From Francisella persica ATCC VR-331 (GTDB lineage: Bacteria; Pseudomonadota; Gammaproteobacteria; Francisellales; Francisellaceae): a DNA stretch of 64,000 bases. Below are positions 40,681-49,290 of the stretch, in pieces (within the stretch, counting starts at the first letter, position 1; every line of letters starts with the position of its first letter). Made by a program: the position numbers and the translations under genes. The DNA is taken from contig NZ_CP013022.1 of assembly GCF_001653955.1 (NCBI RefSeq), forward strand, positions 1,054,001-1,118,000, read 5' to 3'. The notes below the pieces were generated by a model. The model was not told the origin of the DNA and searched no databases. It saw only the letters and a program-made list of their open reading frames with translations.

Positions 40681-41420
40681 TGGTTGATGTAATATATAAT
40701 TAAGCGTGTTTTACCTATTTTTTCTAGTATTTTAAATAATAATATAAAATACTATGTATTATAAATACAATTTCTATATTATTTTTAATAAAATCATTTT
40801 TCCAAAATTAGATATTTTTTTATTTTACAATACTTTTTTACATATATCCTATATAAAATAGAAAATAATAAAACCAATACTATACCTGAATATATGACAA
40901 TGCGTTGCTCATAATACAACAAAACATTCATAATATAACACATGAGTTAAAGGTAATACTTAAAAATAAGGTATCAAAGGAAATCCCCATGCTTTAAAGC
41001 GGAGATTTTAAATTTGTGATTCTTAGTGTAAGAGATTTTCCGAAGAAAATCTTAAATTCCTCAATGAAAATCAAAATGAGTCGGCTATACCAGCTAGAGA
41101 TGACTATACTAATGGTTAGTATAGGTTGTAGTATGTATATAATTGGTGTGTATATAAAGAGAGGCATCTTAAGTATTTTATAGTTATATAGTTAATATAT
41201 TCTAATCTGCTGTACAACCTATTTTAAAATAAAATAGGTATATGGCAAAATCTTAAATTTAGAATAAACACCAAAATAGTGTGGCATGGCAGTAATCACG
41301 CAAATAGAGAAGAACTGCACAAAAAAAGTTTTGACTCCGCTAAAAAATATTAATGAAAATTCTAAATATGCTGATAATTTAATTATAAACCATTCAAGGA
41401 AATTGCCTTAAGGAATTTTT
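40681..41420. other. Non-coding region upstream of the PAS gene, rich in hairpins
   Basis: 740 bases without a gene. 40681-40980 is extremely AT-rich with nothing recognised. 40981-41124 holds three consecutive inverted repeats (see separate entry). 41125-41420 has short open pieces but no recognisable protein. Confidence 0.5.
40981..41124. ncRNA. Candidate structured RNA or hairpin cluster
   Basis: Three hairpins in 144 bases. At 40981-41008 AAATCcCC pairs with GGaGATTT around a GCTTTAAAGC core (one mismatch). At 41033-41052 AGATTTTC / GAAAATCT forms a perfect 8-pair stem with a CGAA tetraloop. At 41104-41124 CTATACTAA / TTAGTATAG forms a perfect 9-pair stem with a 3-base loop. Between the last two, AGTC-GGCT...AGCT...GACT could add another helix. 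No protein frame spans it. I know of no named RNA that matches; strand is unassigned. Confidence 0.3.
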
Positions 41421-42428
41421 ATGGACAGTAATATAAAAGATGAGTATTTATCCTCACCAATTTCACCAATACTTGCCGCAATTGCTAATATTTCAAGTAG
41501 TAATGTCTGTGTGTACATAAAGGATATAAATTCTAAATACGTTTTTTTTAGCAAAAATTTTCAAAACTTAGTAGGCAGTGATTCATACCTAGAGATTGGT
41601 AAAAGTGACTATGATTTATGGGACAATAGATTAGCAACTGCATTTAGAAAAGACGATTTAGTTGTATTAAAAAGTAAGGAACCACACATATCTAAGTATC
41701 TAACACCTAAAGGTAAAGAGCTGGTATGGATAAAAACAGAAAAAATTCCAATCCTCGACAAACAAAATAATCCTATTGGTATACTTTGTATTGTTGAAGA
41801 TTTATCACACAAAAAGATAATAAGACCTAAAGAAGAATCAATTACAAAAACTCAGATTAGAATAAAACAAAGAAACCCTGCGGCTATTGTCTTAGAAGTA
41901 ATTGAAGAATACATACGAAATAATTATAAGAATCAAATAAATCTCTACGATGAATATTCATTTATCAGAAATTCATTTATAAAAAAATTATCTTGTGAAT
42001 TAACCACAAAAAATGAGCAACATCTTTTCAGCTATATAAATTTAGAAAATCAATTAAAAAGAACTTTATCAATATTCATTGAGAACAGAGAGTTGATAAT
42101 TATTGGCACTGGGAAAGTTAAATACAAATATTATATATATTTAGTAATTTGTCTATGCTTCATTGAGCTATACAAAAACAAATCTCTCAGAGAAAAAATT
42201 ATGATCAATATCGATGATAACACAATTAGGCTAATGATAAACAGGGCAGGTGAAAGGTATAGATTTTGCATAGATGATAACCACTCTGACCACAAATTTA
42301 TAACAAATTATCTCACTTCTGATATAGTAAAACTACTAAATTTAGATTTAGAAATTTTTACTATAGATGGATTAGTTTCAGCAGTAAATGTGATAATTGA
42401 TAATCAAGACATTACCTTAACTGACTAA
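41421..42428 (+). CDS. PAS-domain protein with a possible degenerate histidine-kinase-like C-terminus
   Basis: 335 residues. Residues ~18-130 form a PAS domain: VCVYIKDINSKYVFFSKNF, GKSDYDLWDNRLATAFRKDD, and TEKIPILDKQNNPIGILCIVEDLS, the last being the typical closing strands. The C-terminal ~120 residues follow the order of a GHKL ATPase (a helix with YLVICLCFIELYKN, strands IMINIDDNTIRLMI, a final IVKLLNLDLEIF ... GLVSAVNVIID). They lack the N-box Asn and the DxGxG loop, and no phospho-accepting His motif is seen. So it may be a sensor without catalysis. No DNA-binding helix is evident. It is monocistronic and flanked by large non-coding regions; its partner is unknown. Confidence 0.55.
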   Translation: MDSNIKDEYLSSPISPILAAIANISSSNVCVYIKDINSKYVFFSKNFQNLVGSDSYLEIGKSDYDLWDNRLATAFRKDDLVVLKSKEPHISKYLTPKGKELVWIKTEKIPILDKQNNPIGILCIVEDLSHKKIIRPKEESITKTQIRIKQRNPAAIVLEVIEEYIRNNYKNQINLYDEYSFIRNSFIKKLSCELTTKNEQHLFSYINLENQLKRTLSIFIENRELIIIGTGKVKYKYYIYLVICLCFIELYKNKSLREKIMINIDDNTIRLMINRAGERYRFCIDDNHSDHKFITNYLTSDIVKLLNLDLEIFTIDGLVSAVNVIIDNQDITLTD

Positions 42429-42461
42429 CCATCTACAAATATTGCCTAAATCGACACAGTT

Positions 42462-42480
42462 AACTGCGATTATAGCAGTT
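42462..42480 (+). terminator. Small hairpin after the PAS gene
   Basis: AACTGC at 42462-42467 pairs perfectly with GCAGTT at 42475-42480 around a 7-base loop, 33 bases after the PAS stop. No T-run follows, so it may be a weak terminator or a processed 3' end. Confidence 0.35.
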
Positions 42481-43059
42481 ATATTAAGGTAATTATTACA
42501 AATTCAATATCACTACAAACCCAATAATTATACAAATATTTTTATAAAATATATATGGTTTATTGTAATAATTTATATAAAGTTGCAGAAACTATACTAA
42601 ATTTTTATAGCAAACTGTTTATAAAAAAATAAGATATATTAAATAATACACAACAGTTTAAAATGCTAAGAATAAGCATTTTCAATACTTTCAGTAGGAA
42701 AGTATAAATTAATTTATAAAATCAAAAATTTTTGTTATAAGAATTTTTTATAAGGAACAAAAGTGATATTTTTCAATGTTGAGAGTATTTTTTGCTATTT
42801 TGCAAGACTATTTTTTCTCTTTTTCAATAGTTATTATCTTAGGCAAGGCAAGTTCATTATAAATTTTATAAGCTAGACAAGAAGGATTCTCTTTACTAGT
42901 TGTTTTTTTGTATAAAGTTTTTTTGTTTAAAATTGAAAGTTTAAATGGTTTGAATGATGATAGAAAATACTAAAGTAGTATTAGTATTCAATAGAAATAG
43001 TATTTTCATCATATCAATCTATTTATGTTAGTAACTTTATATACTAAGGAGAATCTAAT
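42481..43059. other. Intergenic region with consecutive perfect hairpins before the 123-residue orphan
   Basis: No reading frame. Two back-to-back perfect hairpins occur. At 42660-42682 AAAATGCT / AGCATTTT has a 7-base loop. At 42686-42704 TACTTTC / GAAAGTA has a 5-base loop. A third, larger inverted repeat lies at 42957-43012 (separate entry). The rest is T-rich. Confidence 0.5.
42957..43012 (+). promoter_or_regulatory. Inverted repeat with mutually exclusive pairings in the leader of the orphan gene
   Basis: ATGAT-A-GAAAATACTA at 42957-42972 pairs with TAGTATTTTC-ATCAT at 42998-43012 (15 pairs, one bulged A). The core AATACTA (42966-42972) can instead pair with TAGTATT at 42976-42982 (loop AAG) or at 42982-42988. 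It ends 47 bases before an ATG with a strong AAGGAG site. This could be an operator or an RNA switch; inference only. Confidence 0.35.
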
Positions 43060-43431
43060 ATGTCTAGAAGATATTATGTCATAAAAGAAAATCAAAAAAT
43101 GAGGACATTATTATCAATAATTAAATCAAATTACAACTCAGATAATAAAGATTCATTACAAGAGGTAAATCTAGAACATGTTCTAAATAGAATTTTTAAT
43201 CAAGATATTAGAGTTTTAGTAAGAAATGCTTGGAAAGATTTAGAAACAATAGCTGGTCAAGAAATCAGGTTGCTAGAAAATAATTGTAAGAAAAATTTTA
43301 TAAATCGGCTTTATAAAAAAAACAAAGACATGAATTTTATTGTTAAGACAGAACTTAATGATGAAATAGCAGTTATAAACTTTAATTCTACAAATAATCT
43401 AAAACTTGAACACAAATATATAAACATTTAA
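43060..43431 (+). CDS. Hypothetical 123-residue protein
   Basis: 123 residues, charged and soluble, no signal peptide or membrane helix. An AAGGAG site at 43046-43051, 8 bases before the ATG, is one of the best ribosome sites in this window, which argues that the gene is translated. The middle (IRVLVRNAWKDLETIAGQEI) is predicted helical; the C-terminus (IVKTELNDEIAVINFNS) looks like two strands. I recognise no family. It is surrounded by non-coding DNA and decayed genes, so it may be a lineage-specific accessory gene. Confidence 0.55.
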   Translation: MSRRYYVIKENQKMRTLLSIIKSNYNSDNKDSLQEVNLEHVLNRIFNQDIRVLVRNAWKDLETIAGQEIRLLENNCKKNFINRLYKKNKDMNFIVKTELNDEIAVINFNSTNNLKLEHKYINI

Positions 43432-43559
43432 TCTATTTTGTGAATCTAATACTACAAATTAAAATCAATAGTTTGATAAGTATTTAACTTTTTTCACAAA
43501 TATATAAACATTCGCATAATATATATTATGTTAAATTATTTAAATATATAAATATAACA
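43432..43559. other. AT-rich spacer
   Basis: No gene or clear motif between the orphan gene and the mutT remnant. Confidence 0.5.
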
Positions 43560-43706
43560 TCTTCTGCTTGTGGATAACCCATGCTTACCACCAGGAAATT
43601 TCCCAATAGTTACTATATGTATGAAATTTTTGTCTTAGGCTTATGTAGACTTTAGCTTTATCTTCATCTAAAATTATCGCCACTGTGCGGCATTAATTTG
43701 TGCCAT
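43560..43706 (-). pseudogene. mutT: MutT-type NUDIX hydrolase, N-terminal fragment
   Basis: From ATG 43706 leftward, MAQINAA runs into a shift. The other frame reads AVAIILDEDKAKVYISLRQ and KFHTYSNYWE, then one extra base separates WE from FPGGK. WEFPGGK after a YISLRQ strand is the canonical start of a MutT NUDIX box. The catalytic REXXEE part is missing and only about 50 codons remain. It lies head-to-head with yqgE, ending 10 bases before the duplicated unit begins. Confidence 0.7.
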
Positions 43707-43743
43707 TTTTGTAAAAAGTAAATTAGTACTAAGAAATATATAT

Positions 43744-44328
43744 ATGTACCAAAATCATAAAAGTGAAATTTTATTAGCAACACCGCTTATAAAAGATGAT
43801 ACAGTATTTACCAAATCAGTAATTTATTTGTGTCAAAATAACCGCCATGGTGCTATGGGTTTGATAATAAATAAACCTCTTACAGATACATTAAGAGATG
43901 TTTTTGAAGAGCTGCATATACCTCATAGTAATACTTTCGAAGAAATTTTAGAATATCCTCTTTATATGGGCGGGCCGATAAGCCCACATAAAATTATGAT
44001 ATTGCATACCACTAATGGTCGCAACTATAGTTCAACGATAAAATTAGATGAGGGTTTAGCTATAACAGCTTCGATGGATATTTTAGAAGATCTTGCCAAC
44101 AATATTTTGCCCGAGTATTTCTTGCCAGTTGTTGGTTATAGTTGCTGGACTGCCAATCAGCTTACAGATGAGATTAAATCAAATGATTGGATAGTAACTA
44201 ATAAGCTTAGTAAGAAAATTTTGTTCAATCATGAAAACAAGGTAAAATGGCAAAATCATTTAGAACATGCTGGCTATACTTTACGAAGTCTTGATGCATT
44301 ATTTAATAGGAATACAGGTAATTGCTAA
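43744..44328 (+). CDS. yqgE: YqgE/AlgH family protein (copy 1)
   Basis: 194 residues of the UPF0301/AlgH family. MGLIINKPL, YMGGP and VGYSCWTANQL are its signature segments. Function is not established; in other gammaproteobacteria it is linked to alginate or redox-related regulation. It overlaps yqgF by 7 bases, the common yqgE-yqgF pairing. This copy keeps the native upstream region with the mutT remnant and presumably the original promoter. Confidence 0.92.
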   Translation: MYQNHKSEILLATPLIKDDTVFTKSVIYLCQNNRHGAMGLIINKPLTDTLRDVFEELHIPHSNTFEEILEYPLYMGGPISPHKIMILHTTNGRNYSSTIKLDEGLAITASMDILEDLANNILPEYFLPVVGYSCWTANQLTDEIKSNDWIVTNKLSKKILFNHENKVKWQNHLEHAGYTLRSLDALFNRNTGNC

Positions 44329-44738
44329 TGTTTCGGTTATTGATAGCTATTGATTATGGTAAAACGCGTATAGGCTTAGCTAGTGGTCAAATGATTACAA
44401 GAACTACAACACCTATAGGTACTGTTGAAGCTTATGATGGAGTACCTAACTGGATTGAGCTTGATAAAATTATCAAACGCTGGAACCCTTCAAATATTAT
44501 CATTGGTTTACCATTAGATACCCAAGATTTTGAAACTGATATTACTAAAGCTGTTAAAGATTTTGCCAAAAAAGTACAGCAAAGATATCAAAGAAAAGTT
44601 TACCTTATTAATGAAGCTTACTCAACTCGAGAAGCTAGATGGCGTCTAGAAGAAGTCAAAAGTAAAAAAGTTTCTCATATAAAAGTAGATGCTCTAGCAG
44701 CCTGTGTAATATTAGAAACATGGATGTCTGAAAATTAA
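44328..44738 (+). CDS. yqgF: Holliday-junction resolvase-like protein YqgF/RuvX (copy 1)
   Basis: About 136-138 residues. LLIAIDYGKTRIGLA is the RNase-H-fold N-terminus with the catalytic Asp, and IIIGLPLD and VDALAACVILETWM are the other active-site strands. The family is implicated in pre-16S rRNA 5' processing and called a putative resolvase. The frame opens at an ATG at 44322; the ATG at 44328 is used here because the upstream codons overlap the yqgE stop more. It ends 212 bases before leuS. Confidence 0.9.
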   Translation: MFRLLIAIDYGKTRIGLASGQMITRTTTPIGTVEAYDGVPNWIELDKIIKRWNPSNIIIGLPLDTQDFETDITKAVKDFAKKVQQRYQRKVYLINEAYSTREARWRLEEVKSKKVSHIKVDALAACVILETWMSEN

Positions 44739-44923
44739 TTTAATAATACACGTATTAAATCTGACTGTAATTATTTGCTTATTTAAAAAGATTAGTTTGA
44801 TAAGTCATTTAAAAGATTATTGGCTAGTGCTAAGCTAGAAAAGCAGTTTTAAAGAAGACTAACTGAACATCTAGATATTTATGATATTTTCACTTAAAAT
44901 TATTTAACATATTTTATTCAAAC

Positions 44924-44929
44924 TATAAT
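44924..44929 (+). promoter_or_regulatory. Likely leuS promoter -10 (copy 1)
   Basis: TATAAT lies 22 bases before the leuS ATG, with TATTTA at 44901-44906 as a possible -35, 17 bases apart. It is inside the duplicated unit, so it recurs at 50471-50476 and each leuS copy has its own promoter. Confidence 0.45.
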
Positions 44930-44950
44930 AAACCTAGGTCTTAATTTCAA

Positions 44951-47392
44951 ATGAATGAATATAATTTTAGTGATATAGAAAAATCGGCACAAGATTATTG
45001 GAGTAAAAATGCTTCTTTTAAAGCTGTAGAAGATAAAAATAAACAAAAATTTTACTGTCTTTCTATGTTGCCATATCCTAGTGGTACGCTACATATGGGA
45101 CATGTACGTAATTATACGATTGGCGATGTAATTGCAAGATATCAAAAAATGCAAGGCAAAAATGTCCTTCATCCTATGGGTTGGGATGCTTTTGGTCTAC
45201 CTGCGGAGAATGCTGCAATTAAGCATAAAAAATCACCATACGAATGGACAAAAAGTAATATTGCTCACATGAAATCACAACTTGACTCTTTAGGCTTTAG
45301 TTTTGACTGGTCAAGAGAAATTACAACTTGTGATCAAAACTATTATAAATGGGAGCAATGGTTTTTTATTCAGCTATACAAAAAAGGCTTAGCATATCGT
45401 AAAAACTCTGTTGTTAACTGGGATCCGGTTGATCAAACAGTTTTGGCAAATGAGCAAGTTGTTGATGGTAGAGGTTGGCGCTCTGGTGCTTTAGTTGAGA
45501 AAAAAGAAATTCCTCAATGGTTCCTAAAAATTACTAATTATGCTGATGAACTTTTACAAGATATCACCAAATTAGAGGACTGGCCAGAAGCCGTTAAAAC
45601 CATGCAAACTAAGTGGATTGGTAAATCTAAAGGTTTAACAATTAAGTTCAAAATTAAAGAATCCAACCAATATCTTGAAGTGTTTACAACTCGTCCTGAT
45701 ACAATAATGGGCGTAAGCTATCTTGGTATTGCACCTGAACACCATCTTGCTCTTGAAGAAGCTAAAAATAATCCAGAGCTAGAAGTATTTATAAATGAAT
45801 GTAAGAAATCATCAACAATGGAAGCAGACTTAGTAACTCAAGAGAAAAAAGGATTTAAGACACTAATTAAAGTAATTCACCCTGTTTCTGGTGAAACTGT
45901 AGATGTTTGGGTAGCCAATTTTGTGCTTATGGGATATGGCTCTGGTGTTGTTATGTCTGTACCTGCGCATGATCAAAGAGACTGGGAATTTGCACAAAAA
46001 TATAATATACCATTAAAACAAGTTATACAGCCTAATGACAAAAAACTACAAATTGATTTACAGAAGGCTGCTTTTATTGAAAAAGGCATACTAATAAACT
46101 CAGGCGAATTTGATGGTCTAGACTTCAAAAATGCTTATCAAGCTATCAAGAAATACCTTATAGATCAAGATAAAGGTTATGAAACTACTAATTTTAGAAT
46201 TCACGATTGGGGTATTTCACGCCAAAGATATTGGGGTTGTCCTATTCCTATGATCAACTGTGATAGCTGTGGCATAGTACCTGAAAAAGAAGATAATTTA
46301 CCAGTAAGATTACCTACTAATGTAACCTTAACAGAAGCAGGCTCACCACTTAAAGATATTCCAAAGTTTATGAATGTAGCTTGCCCAGAATGTGGTAAAC
46401 TAGCAAAGCGTGAGACTGATACATTTGATACTTTTTTTGAATCATCTTGGTATTATGCAAGATATACTTGCCCTACTGCTAACCAAATGCTTGACCAAGA
46501 AGCTAATTATTGGCTACCAGTAGATAAATATATTGGTGGTATTGAGCATGCCATCATGCACTTACTATATGCTAGATTCTTTCATAAATTAATGCGTGAT
46601 CAAGGATTACTTAGCTCAGATGAGCCTTTTAAAAACCTCATTACACAAGGAATGGTGCTAAAAGATGGTGCAAAAATGTCTAAGTCCAAAGGTAATACTG
46701 TAGATCCTCAAGAGCTTATTGATAAATATGGTGCTGATACTGTAAGATTATTTAGCATGTTTGCGGCACCTCCTGAGCAATCACTTGAATGGTCGGAAAC
46801 AGGAGTTGAAGGAGCAAATAAATTTCTACGCAAAGTATTTAATTATGCTGAATTAAATAAAGATATATTTGCTAAAAACATAACTCTAAAGCATCAAAAA
46901 CTTACAAAACAAGATAAAAAAGTACGCTTTGAAATACACTCTAATCTAAAGCAGGCGATTTTTGATTTTGATAAGAGTCAGTTTAATACTGTAGTATCTG
47001 CTTGTATGAAAATTTTAAATTCCCTTAATAACTATGATAACCTCTCTCAAAGTGTCAAGGTTGAGGGATTTAGTATTTTACTAAGAGTTCTAGCACCATT
47101 TACGCCACATTTGTGCCATCATCTATGGCAACAGCTAAATTTAGGAGAAGATATACTTCATACTAGTTTCCCAACGGTTGATAATAATGCTCTAAAAAAA
47201 GATGAATTTCTTTTAGTAGTGCAGATTAATGGTAAGTTAAAAGCTAAGCTAGAATTAGATGCTTCATTATCTCCAAATCAAGTTGAAGAAGCAGTGTTAG
47301 CTTATGAACATGTCAAATCATTTATAGATAATAAACAAGTTGTTAAAGTAATTTATGTTCCACAAAAACTTATCAATATTGTAATTAAATAA
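44951..47392 (+). CDS. leuS: Leucyl-tRNA synthetase (copy 1)
   Basis: 813 residues, class-Ia synthetase. The HIGH motif is HMGH at 48-51 after PYPSGTL, the editing CP1 domain (~220-420) has TTRPDTIMG, zinc-like CDSCG and CPECG clusters follow at about 440 and 480, and KMSKS is at 575-579. It charges tRNA-Leu. Normally single-copy and essential; here two identical copies exist. The stop lies 10 bases before lptE. Confidence 0.98.
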   Translation: MNEYNFSDIEKSAQDYWSKNASFKAVEDKNKQKFYCLSMLPYPSGTLHMGHVRNYTIGDVIARYQKMQGKNVLHPMGWDAFGLPAENAAIKHKKSPYEWTKSNIAHMKSQLDSLGFSFDWSREITTCDQNYYKWEQWFFIQLYKKGLAYRKNSVVNWDPVDQTVLANEQVVDGRGWRSGALVEKKEIPQWFLKITNYADELLQDITKLEDWPEAVKTMQTKWIGKSKGLTIKFKIKESNQYLEVFTTRPDTIMGVSYLGIAPEHHLALEEAKNNPELEVFINECKKSSTMEADLVTQEKKGFKTLIKVIHPVSGETVDVWVANFVLMGYGSGVVMSVPAHDQRDWEFAQKYNIPLKQVIQPNDKKLQIDLQKAAFIEKGILINSGEFDGLDFKNAYQAIKKYLIDQDKGYETTNFRIHDWGISRQRYWGCPIPMINCDSCGIVPEKEDNLPVRLPTNVTLTEAGSPLKDIPKFMNVACPECGKLAKRETDTFDTFFESSWYYARYTCPTANQMLDQEANYWLPVDKYIGGIEHAIMHLLYARFFHKLMRDQGLLSSDEPFKNLITQGMVLKDGAKMSKSKGNTVDPQELIDKYGADTVRLFSMFAAPPEQSLEWSETGVEGANKFLRKVFNYAELNKDIFAKNITLKHQKLTKQDKKVRFEIHSNLKQAIFDFDKSQFNTVVSACMKILNSLNNYDNLSQSVKVEGFSILLRVLAPFTPHLCHHLWQQLNLGEDILHTSFPTVDNNALKKDEFLLVVQINGKLKAKLELDASLSPNQVEEAVLAYEHVKSFIDNKQVVKVIYVPQKLINIVIK

Positions 47393-47402
47393 GGTAAATA
47401 TA

Positions 47403-47960
47403 ATGAGAATAAAATATTTTCATATTATATTTTTGTTTATTGCAACAATCATATTAGTTAACTGTAGTTTTCATGCACGTGGAGTTTTGGCTGATGGCAA
47501 TGCAGGTAACTTTGATAGCTTAGTTGGTACTAAATTTTATATTCAAAGTAATGGATATTATAGTCTAACAAATGAACTAAGACATAATTTGATAGCTTAT
47601 AAAGCGATTGTTATTAAAAATGAGGAATTGGCTGATTATATAATTAATATCCAACAGGTAAATAAAAGCTCTCAATTAACAAGTATTGTTGGAGGTGCAT
47701 CTAATAATACTTATCAATTAATTTATACAATAACTTACAATTTAGTAAGACCTAAGATAAAGACTCCTGTCATACATAATACTACTATTAATTCACAAAT
47801 GTTTTGGCAGTCTAACTCAGGTACACAGTTAGCTCAAAATAATGAATCAACTAGGATATATAACTATCTCCAATCAAATTTGGTTACAAGGATGATTTTA
47901 CAGATAGCAGAGCTTTTACCAAGTAAGAATATATCCTCTAGAGATAATTCTATGCAATAA
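47403..47960 (+). CDS. lptE: LPS assembly lipoprotein LptE (copy 1)
   Basis: 185 residues. A lipoprotein signal ends in ILVNC with the acylated Cys21. The rest (SLVGTKFYIQSNGYYSL, YQLIYTITYNLV) is beta-rich as in LptE, the plug of the outer-membrane LptD translocon. Sequence is poorly conserved, so placement directly after leuS, as in many gammaproteobacteria, supports the call. holA, the usual next gene, is missing. Confidence 0.85.
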   Translation: MRIKYFHIIFLFIATIILVNCSFHARGVLADGNAGNFDSLVGTKFYIQSNGYYSLTNELRHNLIAYKAIVIKNEELADYIINIQQVNKSSQLTSIVGGASNNTYQLIYTITYNLVRPKIKTPVIHNTTINSQMFWQSNSGTQLAQNNESTRIYNYLQSNLVTRMILQIAELLPSKNISSRDNSMQ

Positions 47961-48312
47961 ACCTAAGGAGCTCTCTATTTTTTTTTTCAAAAAGAGAATA
48001 ATTTATCTATTAGATATCTATACAATAAAATTTCTGTAGATCAACAACTTTTAGAAAAATTAAGTAAAGAAGGATCTTTTCTAGTAGGTTTTTTATCACT
48101 GCAAAAGCTAATGAAAAGCTTACAAATATTAGCTTGTTTTGTGCCTATATTGAAAATGACATATATACAATAATCCAAAAATACATCTAGGCTTGACGTT
48201 TTTGATTAGAGAACTTCAAGCCTATACTCAATTTGGCTTACCTGTTGAGTTATATATATTGAGTTATATATTTGCTGGTTTACATACGTTCGATTTAAAA
48301 GCTTTCCAAGCT
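47961..48312. other. Degraded spacer between lptE and dcd (copy 1)
   Basis: 352 bases with short open pieces (VDQQLLEKLSKEGSFLVGF, FFITAKANEKL) in different frames. This could be what is left of holA, which normally follows lptE, but the match is too weak to name. An inverted repeat AGGCTTGA...TCAAGCCT with a 19-base loop lies near 48190-48225, and a 14-base tandem repeat (TTGAGTTATATA core) near 48243-48272. Confidence 0.4.
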
Positions 48313-48879
48313 TTAGCACTTAGGTAAGGTAACACCAACTTGACCTTGGTATTTACCGCCTTTGTCAGCATAAGAAGTTTCACACTTTTCATCAGATTGG
48401 AAGAATAACATTTGAGCCACACCTTCATTTGCATAGATTTTAGCTGGTAATGGTGTAGTATTTGAAAACTCTAATGTCACATAACCTTCCCATTCTGGTT
48501 CAAGAGGAGTCACATTTACTATGATCCCACATCTTGCATAAGTAGATTTACCTAAACAGACTACTAAAGTATCTCTTGGGATTTTAAACTTCTCAACTGT
48601 ACGCGCTAAAGCAAAAGAGTTTGAGGGAATTATACAAACATCACCTTTGAAATCGACAAAATTTTTATCATTAAAATCTTTAGGATCAACTATTGAAGAG
48701 TTTATATTTGTAAATATTTTAAACTCATCTGCACAGCGCACGTCATAACCATAGCTTGAAGTTCCATAGGAAACTATTTTTTGGTTATTGATAATTTTTA
48801 CTTGACCTGCCTCAAAAGGCTCTATCATGTTATGCTCTTGAGACATTTTTTTTATCCATTTATCTGATTTTATTGTCAC
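48313..48879 (-). CDS. dcd: dCTP deaminase (copy 1)
   Basis: 188 residues, family length. It deaminates dCTP to dUTP, feeding dTMP synthesis. [34 protein letters not shown] and [21 protein letters not shown] carry the trimer-forming and active-site residues, including the catalytic glutamate in the last segment. It lies convergent to lptE and downstream of mrp on the same strand. Confidence 0.95.
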   Translation of the reverse strand: MTIKSDKWIKKMSQEHNMIEPFEAGQVKIINNQKIVSYGTSSYGYDVRCADEFKIFTNINSSIVDPKDFNDKNFVDFKGDVCIIPSNSFALARTVEKFKIPRDTLVVCLGKSTYARCGIIVNVTPLEPEWEGYVTLEFSNTTPLPAKIYANEGVAQMLFFQSDEKCETSYADKGGKYQGQVGVTLPKC

Positions 48880-48891
48880 GTTTTTGCTCTC

Positions 48892-49262
48892 TTAATTTTC
48901 TAATTTAATACCAATAGAATCTAAATTACTTGCTTTAGGTAATTTCTCAATTTCATTTAAGGTATTTTCAGCTACAGTCATATAACTTATATTGATAATA
49001 TCATCCTTGTCTAAACTTACATAAGGTTTACCATTATCAGCATTCTCACGAATATCTTTATGCAGCGGTAAATTGCCTAAAAACTCAATATTATTTTTGC
49101 CACATAAAAGATGAGCGCCATCATCACCGAAAATATGTTCACTGTTACCACATTTAGGGCAAATATAATAACTCATATTTTCTATTACACCTAAAGTTTT
49201 GATATCAACTTTTTGAAACATTGCTACAGCCCTTCTTGCATCAATTAATGATAAATCTTGGG
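48892..49262 (-). pseudogene. mrp: mrp 3' fragment at the duplication junction
   Basis: Last 371 bases of mrp only, about 123 codons, reaching exactly to the junction at 49262/49263. It retains the CPKC pair but has lost the P-loop and switch motifs, so it cannot bind ATP. An internal ATG at 49221 leaves 109 codons open, but no promoter or ribosome site belongs to it. It is the best marker of the duplication event. Confidence 0.93.
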
Positions 49263-49290
49263 AAGTAAATTAGTACTAAGAAATATATAT

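Larger units (their letters stand above)
43716..49262. repeat. Tandem duplication, copy 1 (5547 bp)
   Basis: Head-to-tail copy of 49263-54809. Every gene start and end is offset by exactly 5547 and all encoded proteins are identical, including intergenic spacers. Left boundary: 43716 (A) matches 49263, while 43715 (A) differs from 49262 (G). It contains yqgE, yqgF, leuS, lptE, dcd and the last 371 bases of mrp. Confidence 0.97.

Noticed and set aside
43569-43577. Perfect DnaA-box match (TTATCCACA on the minus strand)
   Set aside because: Single box, no cluster, no dnaA/dnaN or AT-rich unwinding element arrangement; it lies inside the mutT remnant. Not an origin.
47961-48312. holA remnant after lptE
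   Set aside because: Position is right for holA but the fragments are too short and too weakly matching to name; recorded only as degraded spacer.
49258-49290. In-frame TTG start adding eleven residues to yqgE copy 2
   Set aside because: It arises only from the junction, has no ribosome site, and the family and copy 1 start at MYQNH.
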